From Clostridiaceae bacterium (GTDB taxonomy: Bacteria > Bacillota > Clostridia > SK-Y3), in the NCBI GenBank assembly GCA_012735465.1, contig JAAYHJ010000025.1, positions 1 to 62,713 of the forward strand: 62,713 nt of DNA, in the 5' to 3' direction. The notes beneath the pieces were generated by a model. It searched no databases and had not been told where the DNA came from. It saw only the letters and a program-made list of their open reading frames with translations. The position numbers were made by a program, and so were the translations under genes. Positions 26,647 through 34,607 of the stretch are shown here, piece by piece (the first letter of the stretch is position 1; every line of letters begins with the position of its first letter).

Positions 26647-28248
26647 TTATTCCCGCACCTCTAAAATAAGCAGTGTCATATCGTCCAGCATCTCAACATG
26701 TTGAGATTCTTCCCCATATTTAAAATTATATGTATCCCTTAATATAATATTTTTTAATTCATCAATATCCTTATCCATATTACTTAGAACCATCGTTTCA
26801 AGCCTGTGACCCCAATACATTTCACCGGATTCATCGCATATCTCCGCCACTCCGTCGGTAGCAAGCACTAACCGGTCCCCGGGTTTGAATATGCCTACAT
26901 GCTCCAAATATTCGGTTTTATCCACCCAATTGCTGATGGGAATACCGGAAGCCATCAGGTAATTGCATCCCTTTTCATTGAAAAGAATCGGCACCACATT
27001 GTGCCCTGCATTGGCATAGCAAATTTCCTTAGTATCCACGTTTATAATGGCATAAAACATGGTTATGTACATATCTATTCCAAAGTCAATTTCATTAAAT
27101 TTTTTATATAAATGCTCCAAAACCTTAGCCGGTGAAAGCTCGTCCTTCTTTATCGTCTGGCGTAAAAATAAGGTAAGCATGGAAGCGGGAACACCATGAC
27201 CCGAAACATCTGCAATATATACCCCAACGTGGCAGGAATCAATGGAAAACACATCAAAAAAATCTCCACCAATGGCTTCACAGGGCCTATAGACATAGCT
27301 GTAGTTAACCTTCCCCTCGTGCATCTTTTTAGGAAGCAAGCTGTACTGCATTTTTCTTGCAATACGCAAATCTTCATTATGCTTCTTATTTTGAGCCTTA
27401 ATCTTTTCCTCAAGTTTTTTTGCTTCGGTCACATCCCTTAATACTTCCACTATTGCTTCTACTTCCCCATCCAGATTTTTTAATGGAGAGCTGACAACAG
27501 AATAAATCCTTCCTTTTATCACTTCTTCCTTATGTACAGAAAAGGATTGAGAAGCTGCCTGTTTTGATACGCATTGGCTGCATGCCTCGGTTCTACCTAT
27601 GACTTCAAAGCACTTCCGACCTACCAGGTAATACCCCAGTTCCTTTCTCATCTTATCATTCACGTAAATAATATTATCGTCCATGTCAATTACCCGCACC
27701 CAATCCTGCATACCATTTATGATGTTTTCTATAAAGTGAACATGTTCTTCAATTGATATGCTGGTCTTTTTATAATAAATCATTTCTTTCAGCTTTATTA
27801 CATGTTGCTCTTCTTCCCGTATAATTGAATACAGGCTCTTTTTTATATCCTCATCATTTATATTGCGCACAAGCTCCGAGTAAAACTTTATTGATTTATA
27901 TTCTTGGTCCAGTGCATCGCCTATTATTTCTTTAAAACCCTTTCCTTCAACAGTATAACTTTCTTCCTTTGGCAATATAAAATCAATTGCCGATGATATG
28001 AGCTTTCTAACCCCATGATTATCAATAATATCGTATTTATGGTTTTGTCCCCTGCGCTCCAAAGCCTCTTTATAGTGCTTATTAAATGTTGCCGCATGAT
28101 CCCCTTCTTCTTTTGCAAGGGCAAGAAAGATTTGTTTCTTTTCTTCGTCACCTTCCATGCTTTTCAATAACTGATTATAGAGGTTTGCACCACATTCTTC
28201 CAATGAAATTGCAATTTTAAATATATCCAGTTCAGAAAGGTATTCCAT
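26647..28248 (-). CDS. Ferritin-like diiron / PAS / SpoIIE-type phosphatase fusion
   Basis: 533-aa soluble signalling protein. Residues 1-155 form a rubrerythrin/ferritin-like four-helix unit with a full set of candidate iron ligands: Glu17/18, Glu48-x-x-His51, Glu116, Glu146-x-x-His149. Residues about 165-285 are a PAS domain with Cys213, Cys223 and Cys226 (KCFE...CSQC). A short coiled coil leads to a PP2C-like SpoIIE/RsbU phosphatase (about 305-533) with the metal-binding motifs GGDFFD, DVSGHG, ATDGV and DDMTL. RsbU-type phosphatases dephosphorylate anti-anti-sigma proteins; the front end suggests oxygen, peroxide or iron as the input, which is inference. The start is the ATG after GGGGGAG. 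No anti-sigma gene adjoins it; monocistronic, divergent from yyaC. Confidence 0.88.
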   Translation of the reverse strand: MEYLSELDIFKIAISLEECGANLYNQLLKSMEGDEEKKQIFLALAKEEGDHAATFNKHYKEALERRGQNHKYDIIDNHGVRKLISSAIDFILPKEESYTVEGKGFKEIIGDALDQEYKSIKFYSELVRNINDEDIKKSLYSIIREEEQHVIKLKEMIYYKKTSISIEEHVHFIENIINGMQDWVRVIDMDDNIIYVNDKMRKELGYYLVGRKCFEVIGRTEACSQCVSKQAASQSFSVHKEEVIKGRIYSVVSSPLKNLDGEVEAIVEVLRDVTEAKKLEEKIKAQNKKHNEDLRIARKMQYSLLPKKMHEGKVNYSYVYRPCEAIGGDFFDVFSIDSCHVGVYIADVSGHGVPASMLTLFLRQTIKKDELSPAKVLEHLYKKFNEIDFGIDMYITMFYAIINVDTKEICYANAGHNVVPILFNEKGCNYLMASGIPISNWVDKTEYLEHVGIFKPGDRLVLATDGVAEICDESGEMYWGHRLETMVLSNMDKDIDELKNIILRDTYNFKYGEESQHVEMLDDMTLLILEVRE

Positions 28249-28314
28249 TTCAGCTCCCCCTTCATTCAATTATTTAATGAAGCAAATACGCCAACCGGAG
28301 AATATCTTTTGCCT

Positions 28315-28343
28315 ATTATAACACAATGAACTACATATTTGAA
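28315..28343 (-). promoter_or_regulatory. Sigma-A promoter of the diiron/PAS/phosphatase gene
   Basis: TTCAAA (28338-28343), 17 bases, perfect TATAAT (28315-28320) on the minus strand, giving a leader of roughly 60 bases. Confidence 0.65.
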
Positions 28344-28429
28344 ACTTTTTGCACCGGATGTATACATAGGCATTTAACATGGTGAAACTATATATAAATT
28401 AGTATAGAAATGATTTTGGAGGAAAAAAA

Positions 28430-29053
28430 GTGACTGTTAATGATTTACCACACACAATATATGTTAATAGTACCCAACCCAGTGCAGCCAAGGAGCTTTC
28501 ACAGGCCATTTTGTCCTTTTTTAGCTCACCTTCCATCCCCTTTTACGATACGATTATAATATTATGTATTGGAACCGACCGCTGTACCGGAGACTGCTTA
28601 GGCCCTCTTGTGGGGTACAAGCTTAAAAACCTGCCGTACAATAATGTGCATGTGATAGGTACCTTGGAAGAACCGGTACATGCCAAAAATTTAGCCGTGT
28701 ACACTGCCCAAATAAAAAAAGCCTTCCGCCACCCGCTCATAATAGCAGTGGATGCCTGCCTGGGAAAAGCTGAACACGTCGGGTTTATTGCCATATCCAA
28801 TAAACCCATCAAGCCCGGCGCAGGCTTAAACAAGGATTTACCTGAAATAGGGGACATATCCATCGCCGGGATTGTTAATTCCTATGGGCTTATGGATTAT
28901 GTCATACTGCAAAATACCCGCCTGAATACGGTTATGAAGATGTCCGATTTAATTGCTTCAGGAATTAAATATGTACTCTGGAAGCAAAGCCAGCATCTCA
29001 TCTGCGTGCCAGATAATAAAAACGATGTGCTGGATAACCTGTCAACCGGTTAA
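28430..29053 (+). CDS. yyaC: Spore protease-like protein YyaC (DUF1256)
   Basis: 207-aa protein of the YyaC family, related in fold to the germination protease GPR and to hydrogenase-maturation peptidases. Signs: IILCIGTDRCTGDCLGPLVG (about 43-62), GTLEEPVHAKNL, IIAVDACLG and KPGAGLNKDLPEIGDISIAGIVN. YyaC is conserved in endospore formers and expressed in sporulation; substrate unknown. The start is a GTG eight bases after TTTGGAGG. Single gene on the plus strand, convergent with the RND operon. Confidence 0.9.
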   Translation: MTVNDLPHTIYVNSTQPSAAKELSQAILSFFSSPSIPFYDTIIILCIGTDRCTGDCLGPLVGYKLKNLPYNNVHVIGTLEEPVHAKNLAVYTAQIKKAFRHPLIIAVDACLGKAEHVGFIAISNKPIKPGAGLNKDLPEIGDISIAGIVNSYGLMDYVILQNTRLNTVMKMSDLIASGIKYVLWKQSQHLICVPDNKNDVLDNLSTG

Positions 29054-29087
29054 GTTTTTGTTTAAAATTTTTGTATCAATACATTTT

Positions 29088-29117
29088 AACGAGGCGTTGG
29101 ATTCCTACCGCCTCGTT
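29088..29117. terminator. Hairpin terminator between yyaC and the RND gene
   Basis: AACGAGGCG (29088-29096) pairs with CGCCTCGTT (29109-29117) around a 12-base loop, followed by ATTTCATTATT on the plus strand. Best as the yyaC terminator; it could serve both directions. Confidence 0.7.
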
Positions 29118-29123
29118 ATTTCA

Positions 29124-29234
29124 TTATTGCAAACTGTTCTTATATATTTGTATCTCATCTTCCAAAGTTACTTTCCCTGGATTACTTGCCACCTTTTTGC
29201 CTTTATTGCAATACCTGCAAACTTTTCTATGCAT
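29124..29234 (-). CDS. Doubtful 36-codon reading frame with a CxxC pair
   Basis: Just after the RND stop codon the minus strand reads 36 codons from ATG: MHRKVCRYCNKGKKVA, then a Glu/Lys-rich end (VTLEDEIQIYKNSLQ). The composition looks protein-like, with a CRYC knuckle, and it is in a different frame from the pump. There is no ribosome site before the ATG, and upstream the frame runs into the pump gene. It may be a relic of a longer gene or chance. Confidence 0.22.
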   Translation of the reverse strand: MHRKVCRYCNKGKKVASNPGKVTLEDEIQIYKNSLQ

Positions 29235-29244
29235 GATTAAAAAT

Positions 29245-32200
29245 TTAAACTGCCTGGGACGGGATGCTCTTTTCTTTGCGTCCAAACAATCTTTTAACCC
29301 ATCTGCCAAAATCATCAAATAAAGTATATAGCACAGGTATAAACACAAGGGTTAACAAGGTCGAAAAGGTCAGTCCTCCCATTACCGTAACAGCCATTGG
29401 AGCCTGCAACTCTGAGCCTTCACCGATCCCTAAAGAAAGGGGTACCAATCCCAGCACGGTGGTAAGAGTAGTCATAAGTATGGGGCGCAGTCTTACCGGT
29501 CCTGCCTTATAGATGGCTTCGTCCCTTTCCATTCCCCTGCTTCTCAATACATTAATATAGTCTACCAGTACAATACCGTTATTTACAACAACACCTGCCA
29601 ACATAACTATACCTATAAAGGACGGGACACTAAAGGGCATCCGGGCAGCGGACATGGCAAACGCCACTCCTATGACAGCCAGCGGTACCGTAAACATTAT
29701 TGTAAAGGGGTGCAGCAGGGACTCAAATTGGGATGCCATTATCATGTATATCAATATAATTGACAGCAGCAATATGAGCCCAAAACCTTCTATAGCCTCT
29801 CTAAGGTCTTCGTTTTCACCGGCCAGTTCTATAGTATACCCTTGCGGCACTTTTATTTCATCCAGCTTATTTCGTATATCAACAAATACACTGTTTGAAT
29901 CCCTTCCGCTTATATCACCGGTGACACTAACCTGCCGTACCTGGTCGCTCCTTGAAATACTTGCCGGTGCATCTTTAATGATAATATCCGCCAGTTCATA
30001 AAGAGGCACCTGCTGACCCGTAGGACTCATTATAAGTATTTCTTCCAGGTCTTTTAAATCCTTTCTTGAGCCGGATTCAAAGCGTACCTTTACATCAATT
30101 TCATCCCCGGATACCTTGTACCGGGTAGCAGTCTGGCCCATCACTGCCGTTTGTACCGTACTGGCAATGGTATAGGCAGAAATGCCATACTGGGAAGCTT
30201 TATTGCGGTTTATTTTTACCTGGGCTTCAGGAACCGTATCTGCAATAGAGGAAGAAACCTCCCGTGTACCCTCTACTCTTTTCACTGCATCCGTTACCTG
30301 TTCCGCCAGCTGTTCCAATACGTCCAAATCATCCCCATTAATATTTATTGTAATGGGCTTGGATGAGCCTATCACAGACATATAGCTTATTTTTTCCACA
30401 GCGATTTTTGCACCGGGAATAACTTGCACTTTGCTGCGTAGCTCATCTAAAATCTCATCAATACCTCTTTCACGGTTCTCTTTTTTGCCCACTGATGCAT
30501 AAATGGTACCTGTGCTTGAATCACCGTCACTTCCATGCATAACAAATATATATTCAAGCTCTTTTATTCCTTCAACTTCTTTTGCAACGGCATCAACGGT
30601 TTTTGCTGTTTCTTCCAGCACCGTACCCTTTGGCATTTCTATTGTTACCGTAAACATTCCCATATCCATATTAGGGAAAAATTGCACTCCTGTAAACAGT
30701 GAAGCACTAACAAGGCTCAATACCAACAACAATACCGTACCCGTTATTACCGTCTTGCGATGGCCCAGGGCCCAGCGCAACAGTTTTTTGTAGCTTTCTT
30801 CCACTCCTTTAAAAAACCTGTTAAACCAACGGTCGATAACTGCAATGGGAGTACGCTTCCTTTGCAAGTCTTCCATTGTCTCAACTTTTAACATTTTGGA
30901 TGCCATCATAGGAACCAGTGTCAATGCAATAACCAGCGAAGAAACCAGGGAATAGGTAACGGTAAGCCCCAGCTCCTTAAACATTTCAATTGCCATATTA
31001 TCCCTTACAAAGGCAATGGGCAGAAAAACAGCAATTGTGGTTAAAGTTGAAGCAGTTACTGCCATGGCAACCTCGTTACTTCCTTCCCTGGCGGCATCAA
31101 TTCGGCTAAAGCCTTCTTCCCGGTAGCGGTATATACTTTCAAGCACTACAATGGAATTGTCTACCAGCATTCCAATCCCCAGGGCCAATCCTCCAAGGGA
31201 CATGATATTGAGCGTAATACCGCTGAAATAAATCATTATAAATGTAGCAATTATTGAAATCGGTATGGAAGTACCTATTATAAAGGTGGTCCTTATATTT
31301 TTTAAAAACACAAAAAGAATAAGGATTGCAAGTACACCGCCCACCATTGCATTATTGGCTACGTTTCCAAGGGACTGTTTTACATATGTCGACTGGTCAA
31401 AAATGGTCTCAAATTTAACATCGCTTAACTCTTTTTTTATTTTATCTATCTCCGCATTAACCTTGTCAGCCACTTTTACGGTATTAGCACCGGATTCCTT
31501 GCTCACTGCCAGCAAAATACACGGTTTATCATTCATGTACGACCTGCTGGTCACATCCTTATAACTTTGCCGTACCTCCGCAATATCTTTTAAATGTATT
31601 ATACCTCTGGCGGTTGCAATGGGAAGATTCTTTATTTCTTCAACATCCGAAAACTCTCCTATTGTTCTTACGGTAAACTCGGTCTTCCCCTCTTCAAGCT
31701 GTCCGCCGGGCAAATTCAAATTTTCAGCCTGCAGCGCCTGTTTTACCTGAGTTAAAGACAAACCATAACCTTCCAGCTTTTGAGGCAGTATATCTATCTT
31801 TATTTCTTCCTCCACGCCCCCTGTGATATCCACCGCTGCAACCCCTTCAAGCCTTTCCAGCCGGCTCTTTACCTTGTCCTCCACCAGGGTCTTCAAACCG
31901 GCAAGATCGTCTCCGTAGGAAACAGCAAGTTGCATAACAGGTATCATGTTTACATCATATTTTAAAATTATGGGGTCCTGTACATCATCCGGGAATGCAG
32001 ATTTTATCATATCCACCTTTTCACGCATCTGCAGTGCGGCATAATCCATATTGGTACCCTGGGTAAATTCCACCATTACCATGGATACCCCATTGGAAGA
32101 AGTGGAGGTCACCTTTTTAAAATTTTCCACCGTACCCATCACTTCTTCAATAGGCTTTGTGATAATGGACTCAATTTCCTGGGGACCGGCTCCCTGATAA

Positions 32201-32349
32201 TTAGTAATAACCACCGCCGCCGGAAAGGTTATATCCGGAAAAAGGTCCAGGTTGAGGCTGCGCAGTGAAACCACTCCGAGAACCAAAATCATCATGACAA
32301 GCATAAGAACGGTAACAGGCCTCTTAATAGCTAAATCTGAAATCTTCAT
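29245..32349 (-). CDS. RND efflux transporter (AcrB/MexB-like, HAE1 family)
   Basis: 1034-aa inner-membrane proton-driven exporter with the usual twelve helices: helix 1 at about 10-30, a large outer loop, helices 2-6 at about 335-480, helix 7 near 535, a second outer loop, and helices 8-12 at about 855-1010. The proton-relay Asp motif GMLVDNSIVVLES in helix 4 is intact, as is the N-terminal RPVTVLMLVMM. It starts immediately after the adaptor's stop codon (ATG adjoining TAA) with AGGAGGG inside the adaptor gene. Gram-positive RND pumps such as SwrC export lipopeptides or drugs without an outer-membrane channel; none is encoded here either. Substrate unknown. Confidence 0.95.
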   Translation of the reverse strand: MKISDLAIKRPVTVLMLVMMILVLGVVSLRSLNLDLFPDITFPAAVVITNYQGAGPQEIESIITKPIEEVMGTVENFKKVTSTSSNGVSMVMVEFTQGTNMDYAALQMREKVDMIKSAFPDDVQDPIILKYDVNMIPVMQLAVSYGDDLAGLKTLVEDKVKSRLERLEGVAAVDITGGVEEEIKIDILPQKLEGYGLSLTQVKQALQAENLNLPGGQLEEGKTEFTVRTIGEFSDVEEIKNLPIATARGIIHLKDIAEVRQSYKDVTSRSYMNDKPCILLAVSKESGANTVKVADKVNAEIDKIKKELSDVKFETIFDQSTYVKQSLGNVANNAMVGGVLAILILFVFLKNIRTTFIIGTSIPISIIATFIMIYFSGITLNIMSLGGLALGIGMLVDNSIVVLESIYRYREEGFSRIDAAREGSNEVAMAVTASTLTTIAVFLPIAFVRDNMAIEMFKELGLTVTYSLVSSLVIALTLVPMMASKMLKVETMEDLQRKRTPIAVIDRWFNRFFKGVEESYKKLLRWALGHRKTVITGTVLLLVLSLVSASLFTGVQFFPNMDMGMFTVTIEMPKGTVLEETAKTVDAVAKEVEGIKELEYIFVMHGSDGDSSTGTIYASVGKKENRERGIDEILDELRSKVQVIPGAKIAVEKISYMSVIGSSKPITININGDDLDVLEQLAEQVTDAVKRVEGTREVSSSIADTVPEAQVKINRNKASQYGISAYTIASTVQTAVMGQTATRYKVSGDEIDVKVRFESGSRKDLKDLEEILIMSPTGQQVPLYELADIIIKDAPASISRSDQVRQVSVTGDISGRDSNSVFVDIRNKLDEIKVPQGYTIELAGENEDLREAIEGFGLILLLSIILIYMIMASQFESLLHPFTIMFTVPLAVIGVAFAMSAARMPFSVPSFIGIVMLAGVVVNNGIVLVDYINVLRSRGMERDEAIYKAGPVRLRPILMTTLTTVLGLVPLSLGIGEGSELQAPMAVTVMGGLTFSTLLTLVFIPVLYTLFDDFGRWVKRLFGRKEKSIPSQAV

Positions 32350-33636
32350 TTAATTGTTCCCTCCTACCACTTGTACCTTTTCCCCATCTACAATAAAGCT
32401 CTGGCCTTTTAATATGACCCTTTCTCCTTCTTTAAGCCCGTTTACTATTTCATAGTTCTTTTCATCCTTCAGGCCTGTTGTGATTTCTCTCTTTTTAGCA
32501 ATATCCCCCTCAAGTACGTATACATAATTTTTTCCGTCTTCTGTTAACACCGTCTCAATGGGAACTAGGAGCACATCGTCTTTTTGCTCAATAACAATAC
32601 TTATTTCTGCAAACATACCCGGTTTTATTTCATGATTCTCGTTTGGAATAGTCACTTTTAACGGGTATCCCACACTGTTTCCCGTAGCGGAAGGGCTGAG
32701 CGCATCTACAGTGCCTTTGAACGTTTTGCCTCCCAGGGCATCTATCTTTACAATAACGTCCTGTCCCTTTGCAATACTGTTTATAACCCGTTCGGTTACG
32801 GTGGTCTCTACTACCACATTGTCCATATCTACAATGGTATATGCCGGGGCCTGGGGAGAAACCAGGGCTCCCACTTCCACATTTTTAAAGGCAATAATAC
32901 CTGAAATAGGCGCTTTTACATCCGAATCTTCCAGGGCATCCTGCGCCTGCTTACGCTGTATTTCAGTTGCTTCAATGGCTGCCACCGCCTGTTCCGCTCT
33001 TAACTGGGCACTTTGCACCGACTCGGATAAGATTTTTTCTTTCAGTAGATTATAAGAATCTTTTAATCTGTTATAATTAATCTCCGCATTTGAAAGGGCA
33101 TCTTTCAAATTGTTCATATCCTTTTCGGAAAGCGCTCCGGCTTCATATAACACCTTATTTTTTTCATAATTATCTTTTGCATTGTTATAGGCAATCTCTG
33201 CCTGTTTTAAGGCTGCTTCCATTTCCATAAGCTGCTGTTCCTGGGCACTGCCCTTTGCCTGTTCCAGGGCAAGAACCGCCATCTCATAATTTGTTTTGTC
33301 AGTTTTTAGTTTGATGTCCAGTTGTTCTATCTGGCGGATTAAATCTTTTTTATCCAGTGAAAAAAGCACTTCGTCTTTTTGTACCTCATCACCAATTTCC
33401 TTTAGCACGCGTTCGGCTTTACCTGCTGCCATGGCATATACCGTCACTTCCTTTGACGGCTTTATTTGTCCCGATACGGTATATGTAGACTGAATCCCCC
33501 CTTTTACCACATTGCAGACTTCTACAGGAGTCAGCGGTATGGAAACTTCTTCCTGTGTTTTTTGCGCACATCCCTGCAGAAGCCCTGCTATCATAAATAC
33601 TGCAAGAACAAATACTGCAAATTTTCTACCTCTCAT
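32350..33636 (-). CDS. Lipoprotein periplasmic-adaptor (membrane fusion) subunit of the RND pump
   Basis: 428-aa adaptor of the HlyD/AcrA type. Lipoprotein signal 1-22 with lipobox LLQGC. Order: beta-strand half (about 40-85), biotinyl-lipoyl-like first half, a long helical hairpin (about 90-240; Gln/Glu/Ala/Lys-rich), second lipoyl half (VKAPISGIIAFKNVEVGALV), beta barrel (about 270-350) and membrane-proximal domain to the end. The lipid anchor holds it at the outer face of the membrane beside the transporter. It shares an operon with the pump with no gap. ATG after GGAGGG. Confidence 0.93.
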   Translation of the reverse strand: MRGRKFAVFVLAVFMIAGLLQGCAQKTQEEVSIPLTPVEVCNVVKGGIQSTYTVSGQIKPSKEVTVYAMAAGKAERVLKEIGDEVQKDEVLFSLDKKDLIRQIEQLDIKLKTDKTNYEMAVLALEQAKGSAQEQQLMEMEAALKQAEIAYNNAKDNYEKNKVLYEAGALSEKDMNNLKDALSNAEINYNRLKDSYNLLKEKILSESVQSAQLRAEQAVAAIEATEIQRKQAQDALEDSDVKAPISGIIAFKNVEVGALVSPQAPAYTIVDMDNVVVETTVTERVINSIAKGQDVIVKIDALGGKTFKGTVDALSPSATGNSVGYPLKVTIPNENHEIKPGMFAEISIVIEQKDDVLLVPIETVLTEDGKNYVYVLEGDIAKKREITTGLKDEKNYEIVNGLKEGERVILKGQSFIVDGEKVQVVGGNN

Positions 33637-33662
33637 ACTTCACCCTCCAGATTCTTACTCCC

Positions 33663-33691
33663 AATATGTAAAGTAATTTTTTCTCGTTCAA
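33663..33691 (-). promoter_or_regulatory. Probable promoter of the RND operon
   Basis: TTGAAC (33686-33691), 17 bases, CATATT (33663-33668) on the minus strand, about 27 bases before the start codon. Confidence 0.45.
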
Positions 33692-33710
33692 TTTATACGT
33701 AAATGGAAAT

Positions 33711-33751
33711 AAAATGTCTGTAAAAAGAAAAATCCTTTTTACAGACATTTT
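33711..33751 (-). terminator. Terminator of the HAD phosphatase gene
   Basis: A perfect 17-bp stem (33711-33727 with 33735-33751) with a 7-base loop lies 3 bases after the stop codon; TTTTATTTCC forms the tail. Confidence 0.85.
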
Positions 33752-33754
33752 ATC

Positions 33755-34558
33755 TTATACTAAAATAAATTTTTCAATAGCATGGGCAACTCCATCCTCA
33801 TCATTTGATAAGGTAACATAATCCGCAACCTTTTTTACATCGTCGGGACCGTTGGCCATGCACACGCCAAGGCCTGCATATTTTATCATGCTTACATCAT
33901 TATAGGTGTCTCCAATGACCATTATTTGTTCCCTGGGTATACCGAAATATTCTCCCAAAAACTTTACCGCTTCTCCTTTTGTACCATACTTATTTGTCAG
34001 TTCGAGAAAGAAAGGCTTGGAATAAAACACGTGGGCGCTTTCCCCCGCAAGCTTTTCCACTTCTTCCCTTATTTCCTCCAACCTTTCATGCTCATCAATA
34101 AGAATCATCTTGGTGGTAGGCTTGTCCAAAAATTCACTAAGCTTTCCCACCGCCTCCATGGGAACTTTTACAGAATACTTTTGATACAGTTTAGCCCATT
34201 CAGTCATTTCTTCCACATAAATTACATCATCCACATAAACATTGCAATGTATCCCTACCTTTTCGGCAAACTTAACAATGGGCATTGCCTGCTCCAGGCT
34301 GAGTTCTTTCTTATACATTACCTCCCCCGTAGATGTGTCCACCACACGGGCTCCCTGGTAGGTGATAATGGGTATCTCCAATCCAAGCATATTAAGATAA
34401 TACTGTACCGATTGGGTCGCTCTGCCCGATGCCAGGGTCACCCGCACACCCTTTTTTACCGCTTCATGTATTGCACGAATATTCCTTTCACTAATCTGAA
34501 GGTCACGACCTAAAAGAGTATCGTCCAGGTCAATGGCCAGTAACTTATATTTCATCAT
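33755..34558 (-). CDS. Cof-type HAD-IIB sugar-phosphate phosphatase
   Basis: 267-aa cytosolic HAD hydrolase of the Cof/YidA class. Motif I is LLAIDLDDTLL (nucleophile and acid/base Asp at about 11 and 13), motif II LASGRAT, motif III Lys in KGEAV, motif IV VIGDTYNDVSMIKYAG. The cap between motifs II and III is the IIB type. Members dephosphorylate sugar phosphates, flavin or pyridoxal phosphates; specificity cannot be read from sequence. Two adjoining ATGs follow GGAGGC; I took the first. Monocistronic. Confidence 0.9.
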   Translation of the reverse strand: MMKYKLLAIDLDDTLLGRDLQISERNIRAIHEAVKKGVRVTLASGRATQSVQYYLNMLGLEIPIITYQGARVVDTSTGEVMYKKELSLEQAMPIVKFAEKVGIHCNVYVDDVIYVEEMTEWAKLYQKYSVKVPMEAVGKLSEFLDKPTTKMILIDEHERLEEIREEVEKLAGESAHVFYSKPFFLELTNKYGTKGEAVKFLGEYFGIPREQIMVIGDTYNDVSMIKYAGLGVCMANGPDDVKKVADYVTLSNDEDGVAHAIEKFILV

Positions 34559-34607
34559 TTCTGCCTCCGTATTTATTTTATTTTTTGTCTTTTATGTATA
34601 CTTTAAA

